A stretch of DNA of 64,000 nucleotides from Synechococcus sp. CC9311 (GTDB taxonomy: Bacteria > Cyanobacteriota > Cyanobacteriia > PCC-6307 > Cyanobiaceae): contig NC_008319.1 in the NCBI RefSeq assembly GCF_000014585.1, forward strand, positions 1,054,001-1,118,000, in the 5' to 3' direction. Under the pieces are notes generated by a model. That model had not been told where the DNA came from. It did no database searches and saw only the letters and a program-made list of their open reading frames with translations. Made by a program: the position numbers and the translations under genes. The first letter of the stretch is position 1. Every line of letters starts with the position of its first letter. Positions 1 through 10,352 of this stretch are shown here, piece by piece.

Positions 1-1152
1 CTTGAGTTGTTGATGTTGTGCAGTTAGTCGTTGGCGTTCCTCATGTTGGCGATTCAGCCTCTCGAGGCGCTGATGAAGCTCGTCGCGGTCCTTGCGTTGT
101 CTAAGCAAAAGGCCTTGCTGCTCCAGGGCCTGTCGTTGTTGTTCGAGTTCTGCGCTCCGTTGCTGTGCCTTTTTGATTTGATTGCTTCCCGCGTTGCAGG
201 TCGTCTCCAAGGCTTGGAGCTCACGCTCCAGGTTGGCAAGATTGTGATGACAGGCCGTGCTGTCTGCCGCCAGCTTGCGAAGAGTGGCGCAGCTTCTTTC
301 AAGTTGTTGTTGCTGCAGGGTGAGTGGCTTCAATTGTTGAAGCGCTTCCTGCAGTTGAAGCAAACGTTGGCGCTTTCGCCGGAGCTCGGGTAACTGCTCG
401 AGTTCCAGATTGCGCAGCTTGTCTTCAATCCGATCAAGCTCCTCACAGGACAGCTCAAAGTCCTGGAGTTGTTCAAGGCTTTTAGCGTGACGCTCCTTGG
501 CAGCTTGAAGAGCCTCTTGACGCTTCCAAAGTTCGCTTTGCTGTCGCACGCCTCGGCTACTCAAGCTTTCAGACACCAGACGTTCGAGTTGGCTGTGAAC
601 CCTTTGATCCAGTGGTGACTGAAGTGATTGCTCGGCCTGTTGTTCCAAGCATTCGATCAAATTATTGAGGTCGTAGTGGTCATGACTGAGGCTCAGCAAG
701 TCGCGACCCGATTCACCCTGCTTCACCCAAAGATGCGCCCAGCGGCTGGGCAATGTTTTGTTGACCTGCCTGCTGTTGAGGATCTCATCAACGCCGAGTA
801 GATGGGCTAATTGATCCTCAGCTGCTGATCCAATGAGGGCCACTTGCCCCTTGGTTTCCAATTGGGTGGTGCCACTGGGACCGCTAAAGCGTTTGAGAAG
901 GGTCCAGTGTTGTTCGCTGGTTTCAAATTCCAGCTTGATTTGGGGATGGCCGGCATGGACCTGGGAACGCAGATCTTGCGCTGCCGTCCCGCTGGAGGCA
1001 GCACGTACAAATAGCGTTCGATGCAGAGCCTCGACTAAGGAACTTTTGCCGCTTTCATTGGCTCCGCCAATGACCGTTAACCCTGGAGCAAAGTCCAGAG
1101 CTAAGTCTTGATGGCGGCGAACGCTGGTGAATTCACTACGAATCAGCCGCAT
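1..1152 (-). CDS. SbcC/Rad50-like ATPase, N-terminal part (runs off the window)
   Basis: The reading frame is open from an ATG at 1152 to the window edge, giving 384 codons of the N-terminal part. A P-loop (GGANESGKSS, about residues 29-38) follows a typical SMC/Rad50 beginning (RLIRSEFTSVRRHQDL). From about residue 190 the protein becomes a long Gln/Leu/Glu/Arg-rich coiled coil. This layout is that of SbcC/Rad50-type DNA repair ATPases, which work with an Mre11/SbcD nuclease. The upstream gene is exactly such a nuclease, and its TAA stop shares one base with this ATG, so the two are translationally coupled. The C-terminal signature and Walker B regions lie outside the window. Confidence 0.85.
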   Translation of the reverse strand, partial: MRLIRSEFTSVRRHQDLALDFAPGLTVIGGANESGKSSLVEALHRTLFVRAASSGTAAQDLRSQVHAGHPQIKLEFETSEQHWTLLKRFSGPSGTTQLETKGQVALIGSAAEDQLAHLLGVDEILNSRQVNKTLPSRWAHLWVKQGESGRDLLSLSHDHYDLNNLIECLEQQAEQSLQSPLDQRVHSQLERLVSESLSSRGVRQQSELWKRQEALQAAKERHAKSLEQLQDFELSCEELDRIEDKLRNLELEQLPELRRKRQRLLQLQEALQQLKPLTLQQQQLERSCATLRKLAADSTACHHNLANLERELQALETTCNAGSNQIKKAQQRSAELEQQRQALEQQGLLLRQRKDRDELHQRLERLNRQHEERQRLTAQHQQLK

Positions 1153-2336
1153 TAAGCCTCCTGATCCTCTGCTTCTTCCAGCACAATCCTTTGCAGTTCA
1201 AGCATCGCTTGTTCGAGCATGGCTCGATCCAAATCGTTGTGTTCAGCGCTGGAGGTGCTGTTGTCTTCCAGCTCAGACGCAAGTTCTTTCGTGATTCCTT
1301 TGATCAAGGGCGCATCGTCGCGTTGTAAGAACGTTTGAAATTCACCTGGTTCGGGTTTGCGATTCGGCATCCCGCGGATTCTGAGGTGCAGCAGTTGTTG
1401 ATCTAAATCTTGCAAGTGCTGTTGCAACTGTTGGTGCTCTTGAAAAGACAGTTGTCCGCTTAGCTCAATCCTCAATAAATCTTTCCCAACCTTGCTCCCC
1501 ACACAGGATTCGATCGTTGCTTTGAGGCGTTGCAGATCAGCCTTACTGCTCACCTTGGCTTCGATTCTGTGCCAGGAGATGGCACCGATTGCAATCGGTG
1601 TGACATCAGGGGGCTGTTGCCGTTTGAGGTCAACCAGAAGTGCTTGCGAGCGTTGGTCTTGATCACTTGTGGGGAAGCGATCGGGTTCAGGGGTGCCGCA
1701 ATACCAAGCACGAGGGTTTAGTTGAGTCAGGGCATGCCAATCACCCAGAGCGATGTAGTCCAACTCTTGTTCAGGCCATCGATCGTGATGCAGTTGGTTG
1801 ACCTGTTCTTCTGCACCAAAGCCCTGGACGGACCCATGGGCGAGGACGACTCTGGGCTGATTCTGGGGTAACGAACTCCAGTTCAAAGATTCCAGCCAAT
1901 CTGCGGGGCTGCGACTGTCTCTTTGGCGCAGCAACGGGCAAGGGAGCACCACCATTCCTGCAATGACCTGAGGCTCTGTTTGAAGTAAGAGCTCCAAGTT
2001 TGGGCAACGTTCCCGCATCTGACGTTGAACATCTTGGCGCTGCCAAATGCCACCGGCACCTCCATGGTCATGGTTTCCAGGAATCACAAGTACGGGACAT
2101 GGAATGGAAGCGATTGCTTCCATCACCTCCATCACAAGGGCTGGAGACACCGTGCTCGAGTCGAACAGATCACCGGCCACCATCACGGCATCAAGGTTTT
2201 GCTCGCTTGCTATGGCTGCAATACGTGAAACGGCGTTGACCCTTTCTTGCTGAACACGAGCTCGTTTTTGAGGATCCTCAATCCAGTGATAAGGCTTGCC
2301 GATTTGCCAGTCAGCAGTGTGTAAAAAGCGTGGCAC
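1152..2336 (-). CDS. SbcD/Mre11-like DNA repair exonuclease
   Basis: This is a calcineurin-like metallophosphoesterase with the ordered metal-binding motifs TADWQIG (near the N-terminus), GDLFD and GNHDHG, followed by LAHGSVQG and ALGDWHA. These are the hallmarks of Mre11/SbcD nucleases, which trim DNA ends with an SbcC/Rad50 ATPase. The frame is open up to 2471, but homology begins at VPRFLHTADWQIG, so I place the start at a GTG at 2336; the extra residues would overlap the divergent kinase gene. The first motif has Gln where classical SbcD has His (DxH), as in other cyanobacterial relatives. It is coupled to the downstream SbcC-like gene by a one-base stop/start overlap. Confidence 0.85.
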   Translation of the reverse strand: MPRFLHTADWQIGKPYHWIEDPQKRARVQQERVNAVSRIAAIASEQNLDAVMVAGDLFDSSTVSPALVMEVMEAIASIPCPVLVIPGNHDHGGAGGIWQRQDVQRQMRERCPNLELLLQTEPQVIAGMVVLPCPLLRQRDSRSPADWLESLNWSSLPQNQPRVVLAHGSVQGFGAEEQVNQLHHDRWPEQELDYIALGDWHALTQLNPRAWYCGTPEPDRFPTSDQDQRSQALLVDLKRQQPPDVTPIAIGAISWHRIEAKVSSKADLQRLKATIESCVGSKVGKDLLRIELSGQLSFQEHQQLQQHLQDLDQQLLHLRIRGMPNRKPEPGEFQTFLQRDDAPLIKGITKELASELEDNSTSSAEHNDLDRAMLEQAMLELQRIVLEEAEDQEA

Positions 2337-2457
2337 CGTTGCTGAGCGGGTGTTCTGCCCCCATGCTGCCGCTTCCCGGCTCTTTTTCCGCACACTCAGC
2401 GCTGGCGGATCAGCAGATACACGGCATTGTTTCGTTCTGAGTCTCATGCGATTCGTC

Positions 2458-3612
2458 ATGGCCGATGCCACTACCAGGCTTTACCCATCGCTCGACGCGA
2501 TTGCAGGACTGTTTCATCCGCCCGAGCAAATCACTTCGATTGACACGCTGGGATCTGGAAACGTGAATGACACGTTCTTGGTGTCATTAGCGGCGGAGGC
2601 GGATTGTCGTGCCTTTGTGATGCAGCGTCTGAACACAAGCGTGTTCGAAAAGCCCGAGCTGGTCATGCGCAATTTGCTTGCCCTCGGCACGCATGTTCAA
2701 CAACGTTTGGCCACGGATCCCCCTGAATTGGCTGGACGACGTTGGGAGATTCCAAAGGTGCTCCCAACACGAAATAGCGAAGGCCATTGGGTCGAGCACA
2801 ACGGAGAGTTTTGGCGGTCGATCACCTACATCGGAGCGGCCACCACGAGTGATGTGATCCGTGATTGTGGGCATGCGCGAGAGGTGGGATATGGATTGGG
2901 CATGTTCCATCACCTCATCAGTGATTTACCGTCTTGCGACCTTGCAGACACTCTTGAAGGCTTTCACATCGCCCCGATCTACCTCAAGCAATTCGACACA
3001 GTTTGCCGAGACCAAGCTCAGTTGCTTGAGGAACGCTTATCTCTCGATCCGAGGCTGAAAAGTGCGCTTGATTTTGTGGAACGTCGACGCAACTGCGTGG
3101 ATGTGCTGGAAGCTGCTTGCGCTCGCGGAGAGCTGCAACGCCGTCCGATTCATGGAGACCCCAAAATCAACAACGTGATGCTCGATGAGCTCAGTGGACG
3201 CGCGGTGGGATTGATTGATCTCGATACGGTTAAGCCCGGTTTGGTTCACTACGACATCGGTGATTGCTTGCGTTCTTGCTGCAATCCTCTTGGAGAGGAG
3301 ACCCTGCAGATTGAGTTGGTGTCGTTCGATCTCAAACTCTGTCGGGCGATTCTTGAGGGCTATCTGACGATGGGGAGGTCCTTCCTGTCGGAGCAGGATT
3401 TCCGCTATCTACCAGACTGCATTCGCCTGATTCCGTTTGAGCTTGGGTTGCGCTTTTTAACCGACTACCTGGATGGCGATCGTTACTTTCGGACAGAACG
3501 CCCTTCTCACAATTTGGATCGAGCCTTGGTGCAATTTGCTCTGACCCAATCGATCGAAGCCCAGGGGGATGACCTAAAGCTCATGATTCGCGAACTTTCA
3601 GGAGCGGGCTGA
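2458..3612 (+). CDS. Aminoglycoside phosphotransferase-fold kinase, NahK-like
   Basis: The protein has the phosphotransferase (APH/choline kinase) fold signature: a glycine loop near the N-terminus (LGSGNVNDTF), the catalytic loop IHGDPKINN around residues 231-239, and the metal-binding LIDLDTV some 25 residues later. The HGDxKxNN form is typical of the group containing N-acetylhexosamine 1-kinase, so the substrate is probably a sugar or small alcohol; this is inference. The start is chosen at ATG 2458, with ATG 2446 equally possible; the longer frame to 2296 would run into the divergent nuclease gene. The next gene starts one base after the stop codon, suggesting an operon. Confidence 0.75.
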   Translation: MADATTRLYPSLDAIAGLFHPPEQITSIDTLGSGNVNDTFLVSLAAEADCRAFVMQRLNTSVFEKPELVMRNLLALGTHVQQRLATDPPELAGRRWEIPKVLPTRNSEGHWVEHNGEFWRSITYIGAATTSDVIRDCGHAREVGYGLGMFHHLISDLPSCDLADTLEGFHIAPIYLKQFDTVCRDQAQLLEERLSLDPRLKSALDFVERRRNCVDVLEAACARGELQRRPIHGDPKINNVMLDELSGRAVGLIDLDTVKPGLVHYDIGDCLRSCCNPLGEETLQIELVSFDLKLCRAILEGYLTMGRSFLSEQDFRYLPDCIRLIPFELGLRFLTDYLDGDRYFRTERPSHNLDRALVQFALTQSIEAQGDDLKLMIRELSGAG

Positions 3613-3613
3613 A

Positions 3614-4198
3614 GTGTCGCGCCATCCCGTGATGGTCCGGCAGGTTTGCCCGCTCCTTCCTCACAATCCTCACAATTCGCCTGATCTTTTGCTCAGTGCC
3701 GAGTTTGTTTGGAGCGAAGGAGGCCTCCTTGAACTCAGCTACAACCTTCGGCCGGCATACAGCGATGGAGATTTGCTTGCTCTTGCCTTGCCTTCACTAA
3801 AGCCAGCGTGCGTTTCGATGCATGGTGATCGCTGCGATGAGCTTTGGAAGCACAATTGCTTTGAGGCGTTCATCGGTTTGCCTGGTTCGCAGCAGTACTG
3901 GGAACTAAACGTATCGCCATTAGGTCATTGGAACCTTTACAGCTTCAAGAGCTATCGACAGGCTGGATCTGACTTGGTTGAGGCTTTGCCTCCATCGGTA
4001 ACCGTGCGACAAACGCGACGGGACTGTCGTTGCGATGTGGTCTTGGATTTACGTCCCTGGTGGCCGATTGAGGAGATGCCAGAACTTGGTTTGACGATGG
4101 TTGTGGAGGACCGCGATGGCCGGCTCAGCTATTGGGCTCTCTCCCATCCAGGAGAGGTTGCAGACTTCCATGACCGTCGCAGCTTTCTGATCTGTTGA
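3614..4198 (+). CDS. DOMON-like domain protein
   Basis: The 194-residue protein has the pattern of the DOMON-like, CBM9-type beta-sandwich family seen in cyanobacteria and other bacteria: LWKHNCFEAFI, then a YWELNVSPLGHWNLYSF block and a C-terminal ALSHP...DFHDRRSF segment. There is no signal peptide, so it is probably cytosolic. Its role is unknown, and sugar or haem binding is only suggested by the fold. It begins with GTG one base after the NahK-like kinase, so the two are likely cotranscribed, and a sugar-related link is plausible but not shown. Confidence 0.7.
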   Translation: MSRHPVMVRQVCPLLPHNPHNSPDLLLSAEFVWSEGGLLELSYNLRPAYSDGDLLALALPSLKPACVSMHGDRCDELWKHNCFEAFIGLPGSQQYWELNVSPLGHWNLYSFKSYRQAGSDLVEALPPSVTVRQTRRDCRCDVVLDLRPWWPIEEMPELGLTMVVEDRDGRLSYWALSHPGEVADFHDRRSFLIC

Positions 4199-4217
4199 TG
4201 GAGCGTTGAGGCTTTTG

Positions 4218-5213
4218 ATGATGACTTCAGTTCGCCGCCTACTGGTCTCTCTTCCCCTGTTGGTGATTCCCCTGGCCTGGGGCTGTAGGCGCTCACCCGC
4301 ACTCCAGGCCAACCGGAATCAAGAACCATCCGTCCTGGAACAGGTTGAACCAGTGGAACTCGCTGTTCCTGTGCTCCCGACAAGGCCAGATCTTCCCCGT
4401 GCTCCTTCTGGAGAGCATTACCCGCTGTTTCCAGCCAACCCCGATCAGCTGGCCTTGTTGTTGTCAGACATCGAGCTTGCGATTCGTAATCCCGAGGTCT
4501 CTGAACAGGCCATTCCCTCTCTTGCGCATCAGCAGCAGGTGATCTATCGGGTGTTATCGCATCGCCCTGCTCTCGCCGACCAAGTGCGATTGAAGCTCAA
4601 TGACCGCTGGCATTGGGTTTTTGATCAGCACATCGCAGCGCGTCGCTCATTTCTGGCCATGCATCGTGGTCCTGCTTCGTCCACGCTTCCTGCCTGGCGT
4701 ATCCAAACTCCGGCTCCTCCAGATCAATTGCTCAAGGCTTATCGAAGTGCGTCAGCGTCTACAGGCATTGATTGGGAAGTCCTGGCTGCTGTGAATTTGG
4801 TCGAAACGGGAATGGGTCGGATTGATGGCATTTCAGTAGCCAATGCGCAAGGTCCGATGCAATTTCTACCCACGACCTGGATGGAACCTGGGATTGGCCG
4901 TGGTGGTGATATTCGCGATCCTTGGGATGCCATTCATGCGGCAGCGCGTTATTTGGTTCGGCGTGGCGGCCTTCAGGACATCCGAAAAGGACTCTGGGGT
5001 TACAACAACAGCGATCACTACGGCAGGGCTGTTCTCCATTACGCCGACCTGCTGAAACGGGATCCTCTTGCTTATCGCGGTTTGTATCACTGGCAAATTC
5101 ACTACGCCTCCTCGGCCGGCGATCTATGGCTTCATGAGGGGTACAACCAGACACGGCCCACCGATGTCTTGTTGTATTTACGTCAGAATCCGCACAGCCG
5201 TCCTGCAGGTTGA
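4218..5213 (+). CDS. Lytic transglycosylase (SLT domain)
   Basis: This is a peptidoglycan lytic transglycosylase of the goose-lysozyme/SLT type. An N-terminal hydrophobic segment ending in WGCRR (about residues 7-24 from this start) suggests export, possibly as a lipoprotein although the lipobox is not canonical. The SLT domain occupies roughly residues 170-300: NLVETGMG holds the likely catalytic Glu (E196), followed by QGPMQFLPTTW and GLWGYNNSDHYGRAV. ATG 4218 is chosen over the TTG at 4206. It acts in the periplasm on cell-wall glycan strands. It follows the DOMON-like gene by about 20 bp. Confidence 0.85.
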   Translation: MMTSVRRLLVSLPLLVIPLAWGCRRSPALQANRNQEPSVLEQVEPVELAVPVLPTRPDLPRAPSGEHYPLFPANPDQLALLLSDIELAIRNPEVSEQAIPSLAHQQQVIYRVLSHRPALADQVRLKLNDRWHWVFDQHIAARRSFLAMHRGPASSTLPAWRIQTPAPPDQLLKAYRSASASTGIDWEVLAAVNLVETGMGRIDGISVANAQGPMQFLPTTWMEPGIGRGGDIRDPWDAIHAAARYLVRRGGLQDIRKGLWGYNNSDHYGRAVLHYADLLKRDPLAYRGLYHWQIHYASSAGDLWLHEGYNQTRPTDVLLYLRQNPHSRPAG

Positions 5214-5277
5214 CGTTGAGTGACTGGCGTGATCGCCTTTGACCTCTACGATTCTGATGAGATGAAGGCTGAGCTCT

Positions 5278-5982
5278 TTGGCGAAGGAACTGACGCATCG
5301 GGCCGATGAGCTCAAGACCCTGGGTTGGTCTACGGATGAAGTGGCGAGATACGCCGAGCTTTGGGACTATCGCCAGCGTTGGGGAGCAATGAACCTCGAA
5401 CGTGAGGATCGTTTGTTTTTGCGTAAGGCTGAAGCTGCGCTCCCTGTGATTGTTTCGGGCAAGGCTGCAGCGAAAAAGGCGATTAACGAGAAGTCCTATT
5501 ACCGCTGGCTCTGCTTTCACTTGGAGGCGATGGATGCGGCTGAGGCTGGGTATTCCTTACCTGAAGGTTCCCGTGGCGCTTGGCCGATTTTGCTGGAGGA
5601 GGAAAGACGTTTGCTCGATTACTACCAGCCAGTGCTTGGCCTTCCCGACACGATCAAAGCCAAAGCGTTTGATGCGGTCCGGGAGGAATTAGCAGCTCAG
5701 GCTGGTCCTCTCGCAGCTGCAGATGGTCAGACGATGAATTACGACTTCATGTCGGCCTTAAAAGAACTTAAGGCCCAAGAAAACAGCAAGTGGCGTCATC
5801 TGCGCGAGCAAGAGGGTGACCAGCCCTATCCAGTCCTCAGTGCGGAAGCGGCCAGTTCTTTCCGATCTGAAGTGCGCAGTCGCCTGGCCCCTCTGCTGCG
5901 TGACACTCTTCCATCTCTTGCTGAGACTGAAAAACCGGCACCTGACAACAATTGGAAACCTGCAACGGAAGTCGCGAGCTAG
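5278..5982 (+). CDS. Conserved cyanobacterial hypothetical protein
   Basis: A 234-residue soluble, charge-rich and largely helical protein with no signal peptide and no motif I recognise. Landmarks are WDYRQRWGAMNLEREDR near residue 30 and a YYRWLCFHLEAMDAAE helix near residue 80. The only start that keeps the conserved-looking N-terminus is a TTG at 5278. It lies directly upstream of metY, with a Shine-Dalgarno-like AAAGGAG at its 3' end (about 5981-5987), so the two may be cotranscribed. The function is unknown. Confidence 0.65.
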   Translation: MAKELTHRADELKTLGWSTDEVARYAELWDYRQRWGAMNLEREDRLFLRKAEAALPVIVSGKAAAKKAINEKSYYRWLCFHLEAMDAAEAGYSLPEGSRGAWPILLEEERRLLDYYQPVLGLPDTIKAKAFDAVREELAAQAGPLAAADGQTMNYDFMSALKELKAQENSKWRHLREQEGDQPYPVLSAEAASSFRSEVRSRLAPLLRDTLPSLAETEKPAPDNNWKPATEVAS

Positions 5983-7329
<1,347 letters not shown>

Positions 7330-7543
7330 TTTTGGGAGAGGCGGTTGGTCACTTGGAGTCCAAGGCTGAGGTGATCAATCGCTTTGAGGATGGTTAGAAC
7401 TCCCCATCATTTGACGCACTCTGACTGAAGTCACGGTGCATGAGCCCTGGCTACGTTGAACAGAGAAAACCTTGCATAAAAAAGGCCGCTCGTCATTGCA
7501 TACATGATGAATCAAACTCAGTCATTGGAAGGGATCTGAGCTG

Positions 7544-8437
7544 ATGGCACTGATACTTCCTCGGAACTATCACAAGATCACCGCTGTTGAACGGAACAGG
7601 ATCTCTTGGATTGAACCCGAGCAAGCCGAGCGTCAGGACATTCGCCCCCTGCGCATTGGCATTCTCAACATCATGCCTTTAGGGAAGCAGTACGAATTCA
7701 ACCTGCTGCATCCTCTGGGTCTATCGGTTCTTCAGATTGAACCGATCTGGATTCGCCTTCAATCCCATGCTTACCGAAGCTGGGATCAAGCCCATCTCAA
7801 CCAGCACTACGTGAGCTGGGATGAGGCACAGTCACAGCGTTCATTGGATGGATTAATCATCACAGGTGCTCCAGTGGAGCACTTGGCGTTTGAAGAAGTC
7901 ACCTACTGGCCAGAACTGGTTGAACTGATCAGCGAGGCTCGTCAATCTTGTGCCAGCACCCTCGGACTGTGCTGGGCTGGGTTTGCTCTGGCTTATCTCG
8001 CTGGAGTGAACAAGGTCACCTTTGATCGGAAATTGTTTGGGGTGTTTCCGATGCGCAGTCTTGTGCCTGGTCATCCCCTGATGGGGACCCAGGATGATCA
8101 ATTTCTTTGTCCGCAAAGCCGTCATGCGGGATTACCTGATGCGGCGATGGAATCGGCTCAACGCCAGGGTCGACTGAGGCTTCTCGCCTATGGAGAGAAG
8201 GTGGGCTACACCATCTTTGAAACGCCAGACCAGCGTCAGCTCATGCATCTCGGCCATCCGGAATACAACGTTGGAAGGCTGCAGGGGGAAATGGAGCGCG
8301 ATCGAGCCCGCGGCGATGTTCCTCCGCCTGAAAATTTTGACTCTGACCACCCCAGAACCCTGTGGCGTTCCCATCGCAATTTGCTTTTCCAGCAGTGGTT
8401 ATGGTTCTGTTACCAACGCGTCAGCCTTCAGTCCTGA
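7544..8437 (+). CDS. metA: Homoserine O-acyltransferase, MetA family (probably acetyl-CoA using)
   Basis: MetA activates homoserine by acylation, the first committed step to methionine. The 297-residue protein aligns with the MetA family: IGILNIMPLG near residue 38, nucleophilic Cys in GLCWAG (C143), and the His-Glu pair in GHPEY (H238, E240). The specificity position that is Gly in succinyl-CoA enzymes and Glu in acetyl-CoA enzymes follows TGAP-V, where this protein has Glu (E112). O-acetylhomoserine is therefore the predicted product, which matches the MetY sulfhydrylase just upstream. GGAAGGGA lies 5' of the ATG as a ribosome binding site. The 3' end overlaps a convergent small gene by 39 bp. 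Confidence 0.92.
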   Translation: MALILPRNYHKITAVERNRISWIEPEQAERQDIRPLRIGILNIMPLGKQYEFNLLHPLGLSVLQIEPIWIRLQSHAYRSWDQAHLNQHYVSWDEAQSQRSLDGLIITGAPVEHLAFEEVTYWPELVELISEARQSCASTLGLCWAGFALAYLAGVNKVTFDRKLFGVFPMRSLVPGHPLMGTQDDQFLCPQSRHAGLPDAAMESAQRQGRLRLLAYGEKVGYTIFETPDQRQLMHLGHPEYNVGRLQGEMERDRARGDVPPPENFDSDHPRTLWRSHRNLLFQQWLWFCYQRVSLQS

Positions 8438-8731
8438 AGTGGATAGTTGCTTCTTTTTTGTTGTTGTTTTGATTGGCCGTTGAGCGGCATCGCGATTGAG
8501 TTCCCGCTCCAAGGCGGCAATTCGTCTCTCTCTTAAACAGTGCCGACAGCCTCCTGTGGTTTGGAGATGCTTCTCCGGAGTGATGTTGATCAGTTGTACC
8601 GGATGCTTGTTACAACGAATTTTGACCGGGCTTTTATAGCTGCGGTATTTGATCTCCGAATAATCGAAGTGATCACCGAAGCGCTCACGCGCCCGTTTGA
8701 GAAATTCCTCTTCCGTGATACGAGCTGCCAT
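8399..8731 (-). CDS. Small zinc-knuckle-like protein (DUF723-type repeat)
   Basis: This 110-residue protein has one repeat of the kind seen in DUF723/HNH-associated proteins: FDYSEIKYRSYKSPVKIRCNKH, then a HLQTTGGCRHC block, leaving CxxH and CxxC pairs that could bind a metal. The C-terminus is basic and low in complexity. Such modules occur in phage and homing-endonuclease-like proteins and as stand-alone small proteins in marine cyanobacteria. The function is unknown and nucleic-acid binding is a guess. It is convergent with metA and overlaps its end by 39 bp. Confidence 0.65.
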   Translation of the reverse strand: MAARITEEEFLKRARERFGDHFDYSEIKYRSYKSPVKIRCNKHPVQLINITPEKHLQTTGGCRHCLRERRIAALERELNRDAAQRPIKTTTKKKQLSTSGLKADALVTEP

Positions 8732-8813
8732 GGGAAGAATGTATGGGGAGTTGCCTCGAAGTTTTCGTCTCTGTTATGGCTCGTTACCGGTTTGTTTCAG
8801 GTAAGACCCACGA

Positions 8814-9404
8814 GTGATGAGCTGGAACCATCGTGTTGGCTGGCTTGAACCGCAGGCGTCTGCTTACTGGTTTGGCCTTTGTCAAAAACAGATTGTCTGG
8901 GAGCAGCCCCAAGTTCGGGTCTACGGCAAGTACCACCGTGTGCCGAGATTGTCGGCTTTTCTCGCCGATTCTTCGGTGTCTTACCGCTATAGCGGTGTGA
9001 TTCATCGAGGCCAGGGCTGGCCTGACTGGTTTGCACCCTTGCTTGAGCAGGTGAATGAGAGTTGCTCTGCCCAATTCAATGGTTGTCTGTTCAATCTCTA
9101 CAGGAACGGAGATGACCGCATGGGCTGGCATGCCGATGACGAACCAGAGATTGATGCCAGATGTCCAATCGCGTCCCTTTCTTTTGGTGCCACCAGGGCA
9201 TTGCAGTTTCGTCATCGCCAAAGTCGCAGTCGAGTGGAACTCGCACTTGCCGATGGCGACCTGCTGGTAATGGAACCTGATTGCCAACGGTTATGGATGC
9301 ACGCCCTTCCTGTTCGCAAGAGGGTTCGCACGGCAAGGATGAACCTCACGTTCCGAGTCTTTCTCCCAATGTCTTCAGCAGCACAGCCCAAATTGGCACC
9401 GTGA
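8814..9404 (+). CDS. AlkB-like 2-oxoglutarate/Fe(II) oxygenase
   Basis: AlkB-family dioxygenases reverse alkylation damage on DNA or RNA bases. The iron-binding residues are all visible: WHADDEP (H106 and D108 counted from the GTG) and the distal His in WMHALP (H163). The 2-oxoglutarate-binding RxNxTxR motif follows as RMNLTFR (R175, N177, R181). The length of about 195 residues is normal for ALKBH2-like enzymes. The start is GTG 8814 or the ATG three bases later. The 3' end overlaps the convergent AEC transporter gene by 59 bp. Confidence 0.87.
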   Translation: MMSWNHRVGWLEPQASAYWFGLCQKQIVWEQPQVRVYGKYHRVPRLSAFLADSSVSYRYSGVIHRGQGWPDWFAPLLEQVNESCSAQFNGCLFNLYRNGDDRMGWHADDEPEIDARCPIASLSFGATRALQFRHRQSRSRVELALADGDLLVMEPDCQRLWMHALPVRKRVRTARMNLTFRVFLPMSSAAQPKLAP

Positions 9405-10293
9405 CGATCGCCAGGAGGGTGCTGCGCCAAATGAGTTGTGCGGCAGCAGAGCTGTCTGCCTGCTCGGTTTCTGCCATGAGGAGGACGGAAATGGCAGTGG
9501 GAGCTGCAGCTTGTAGGACAAGGGCCTGACGTGCGAAAGCACTGATAGGAAGGACCAGGGTGAGTCCTAAGACGAGTGCAGGAAACAACAAAAGTTTGCA
9601 CCCCAGAGCAGCATTCAACGCTTGGCTGGGAGCAATCGGTGCTGCTGTGTTGTGAGTTGCTTCGGATCTCTCCTCTGAAAGGCCTGCAAGTCGCATGCCT
9701 ACAACGATCAAGGCCAGCACGATCACAACCCTTGAAGGCATCCAGAGTGCGGACGTAATCGTTGTTTGCCATGGCGTAGCCATCACCAGCAAGGCGCCCA
9801 GTAGTCCTCGTGACGCAGGACTTGAACTGAGGTGGTGGATCAACACACGCCAACGGTGCGGATGAGCCTCCTGGCTTGATCCAGCCAGCCAGATGGGTCC
9901 AAGGCCCCAAGACAGGAGGGTTGCACCGAAGTCGTATCCGATGCTGATCGAAAGGGCCTCCGGGGGGAGTAAAGCCAGAGCGACCGGAATTCCGAAATAA
10001 GCCGTGTTGCCGACGCAACTCCCCAGTTGAAGCGTGGGCGAGAGCCACTGATCGCTCTCTCGGCGCCAACGTCTGAGCACCAGCAGCATGCCAAAGATGG
10101 CGGCCGCGGCCGTGGCCGCCGTGCTGAGGAGTGAGCTGTTTAATCCACCTTTCAACAGCAATCCCATCAGGCTGATGGGAACGCCGTAACGCACGAGTGG
10201 CGTTGCTAGGGGCTTGACCCACCCTGGTTTGAAGCGTCCAAGCAGATAACCACCAAGAAGGCCTGGAATGAGTTCAGCCAGGAGGCGCAGCAC
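9346..10293 (-). CDS. AEC family transporter (auxin efflux carrier type permease)
   Basis: A 315-residue integral membrane protein with about ten hydrophobic segments. It starts with LAELIPGLLGGYLLGR and contains YGVPISLMGLLLKGG and a NTAYFGIPVAL segment, the pattern of the auxin-efflux-carrier/malonate-type permease family. In bacteria these transport organic acids or are of unknown substrate. There is a half-molecule symmetry with a hydrophilic centre near residues 215-225. It stands alone on the minus strand, convergent and overlapping with the AlkB-like gene. Confidence 0.85.
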   Translation of the reverse strand: MLRLLAELIPGLLGGYLLGRFKPGWVKPLATPLVRYGVPISLMGLLLKGGLNSSLLSTAATAAAAIFGMLLVLRRWRRESDQWLSPTLQLGSCVGNTAYFGIPVALALLPPEALSISIGYDFGATLLSWGLGPIWLAGSSQEAHPHRWRVLIHHLSSSPASRGLLGALLVMATPWQTTITSALWMPSRVVIVLALIVVGMRLAGLSEERSEATHNTAAPIAPSQALNAALGCKLLLFPALVLGLTLVLPISAFARQALVLQAAAPTAISVLLMAETEQADSSAAAQLIWRSTLLAIVTVPIWAVLLKTLGERLGT

Positions 10294-10352
10294 GGTTAAC
10301 TCAGATCCAATTCAGTGACAGCAATGTGTCGTGGTTCGTGAAATGAAAATAC

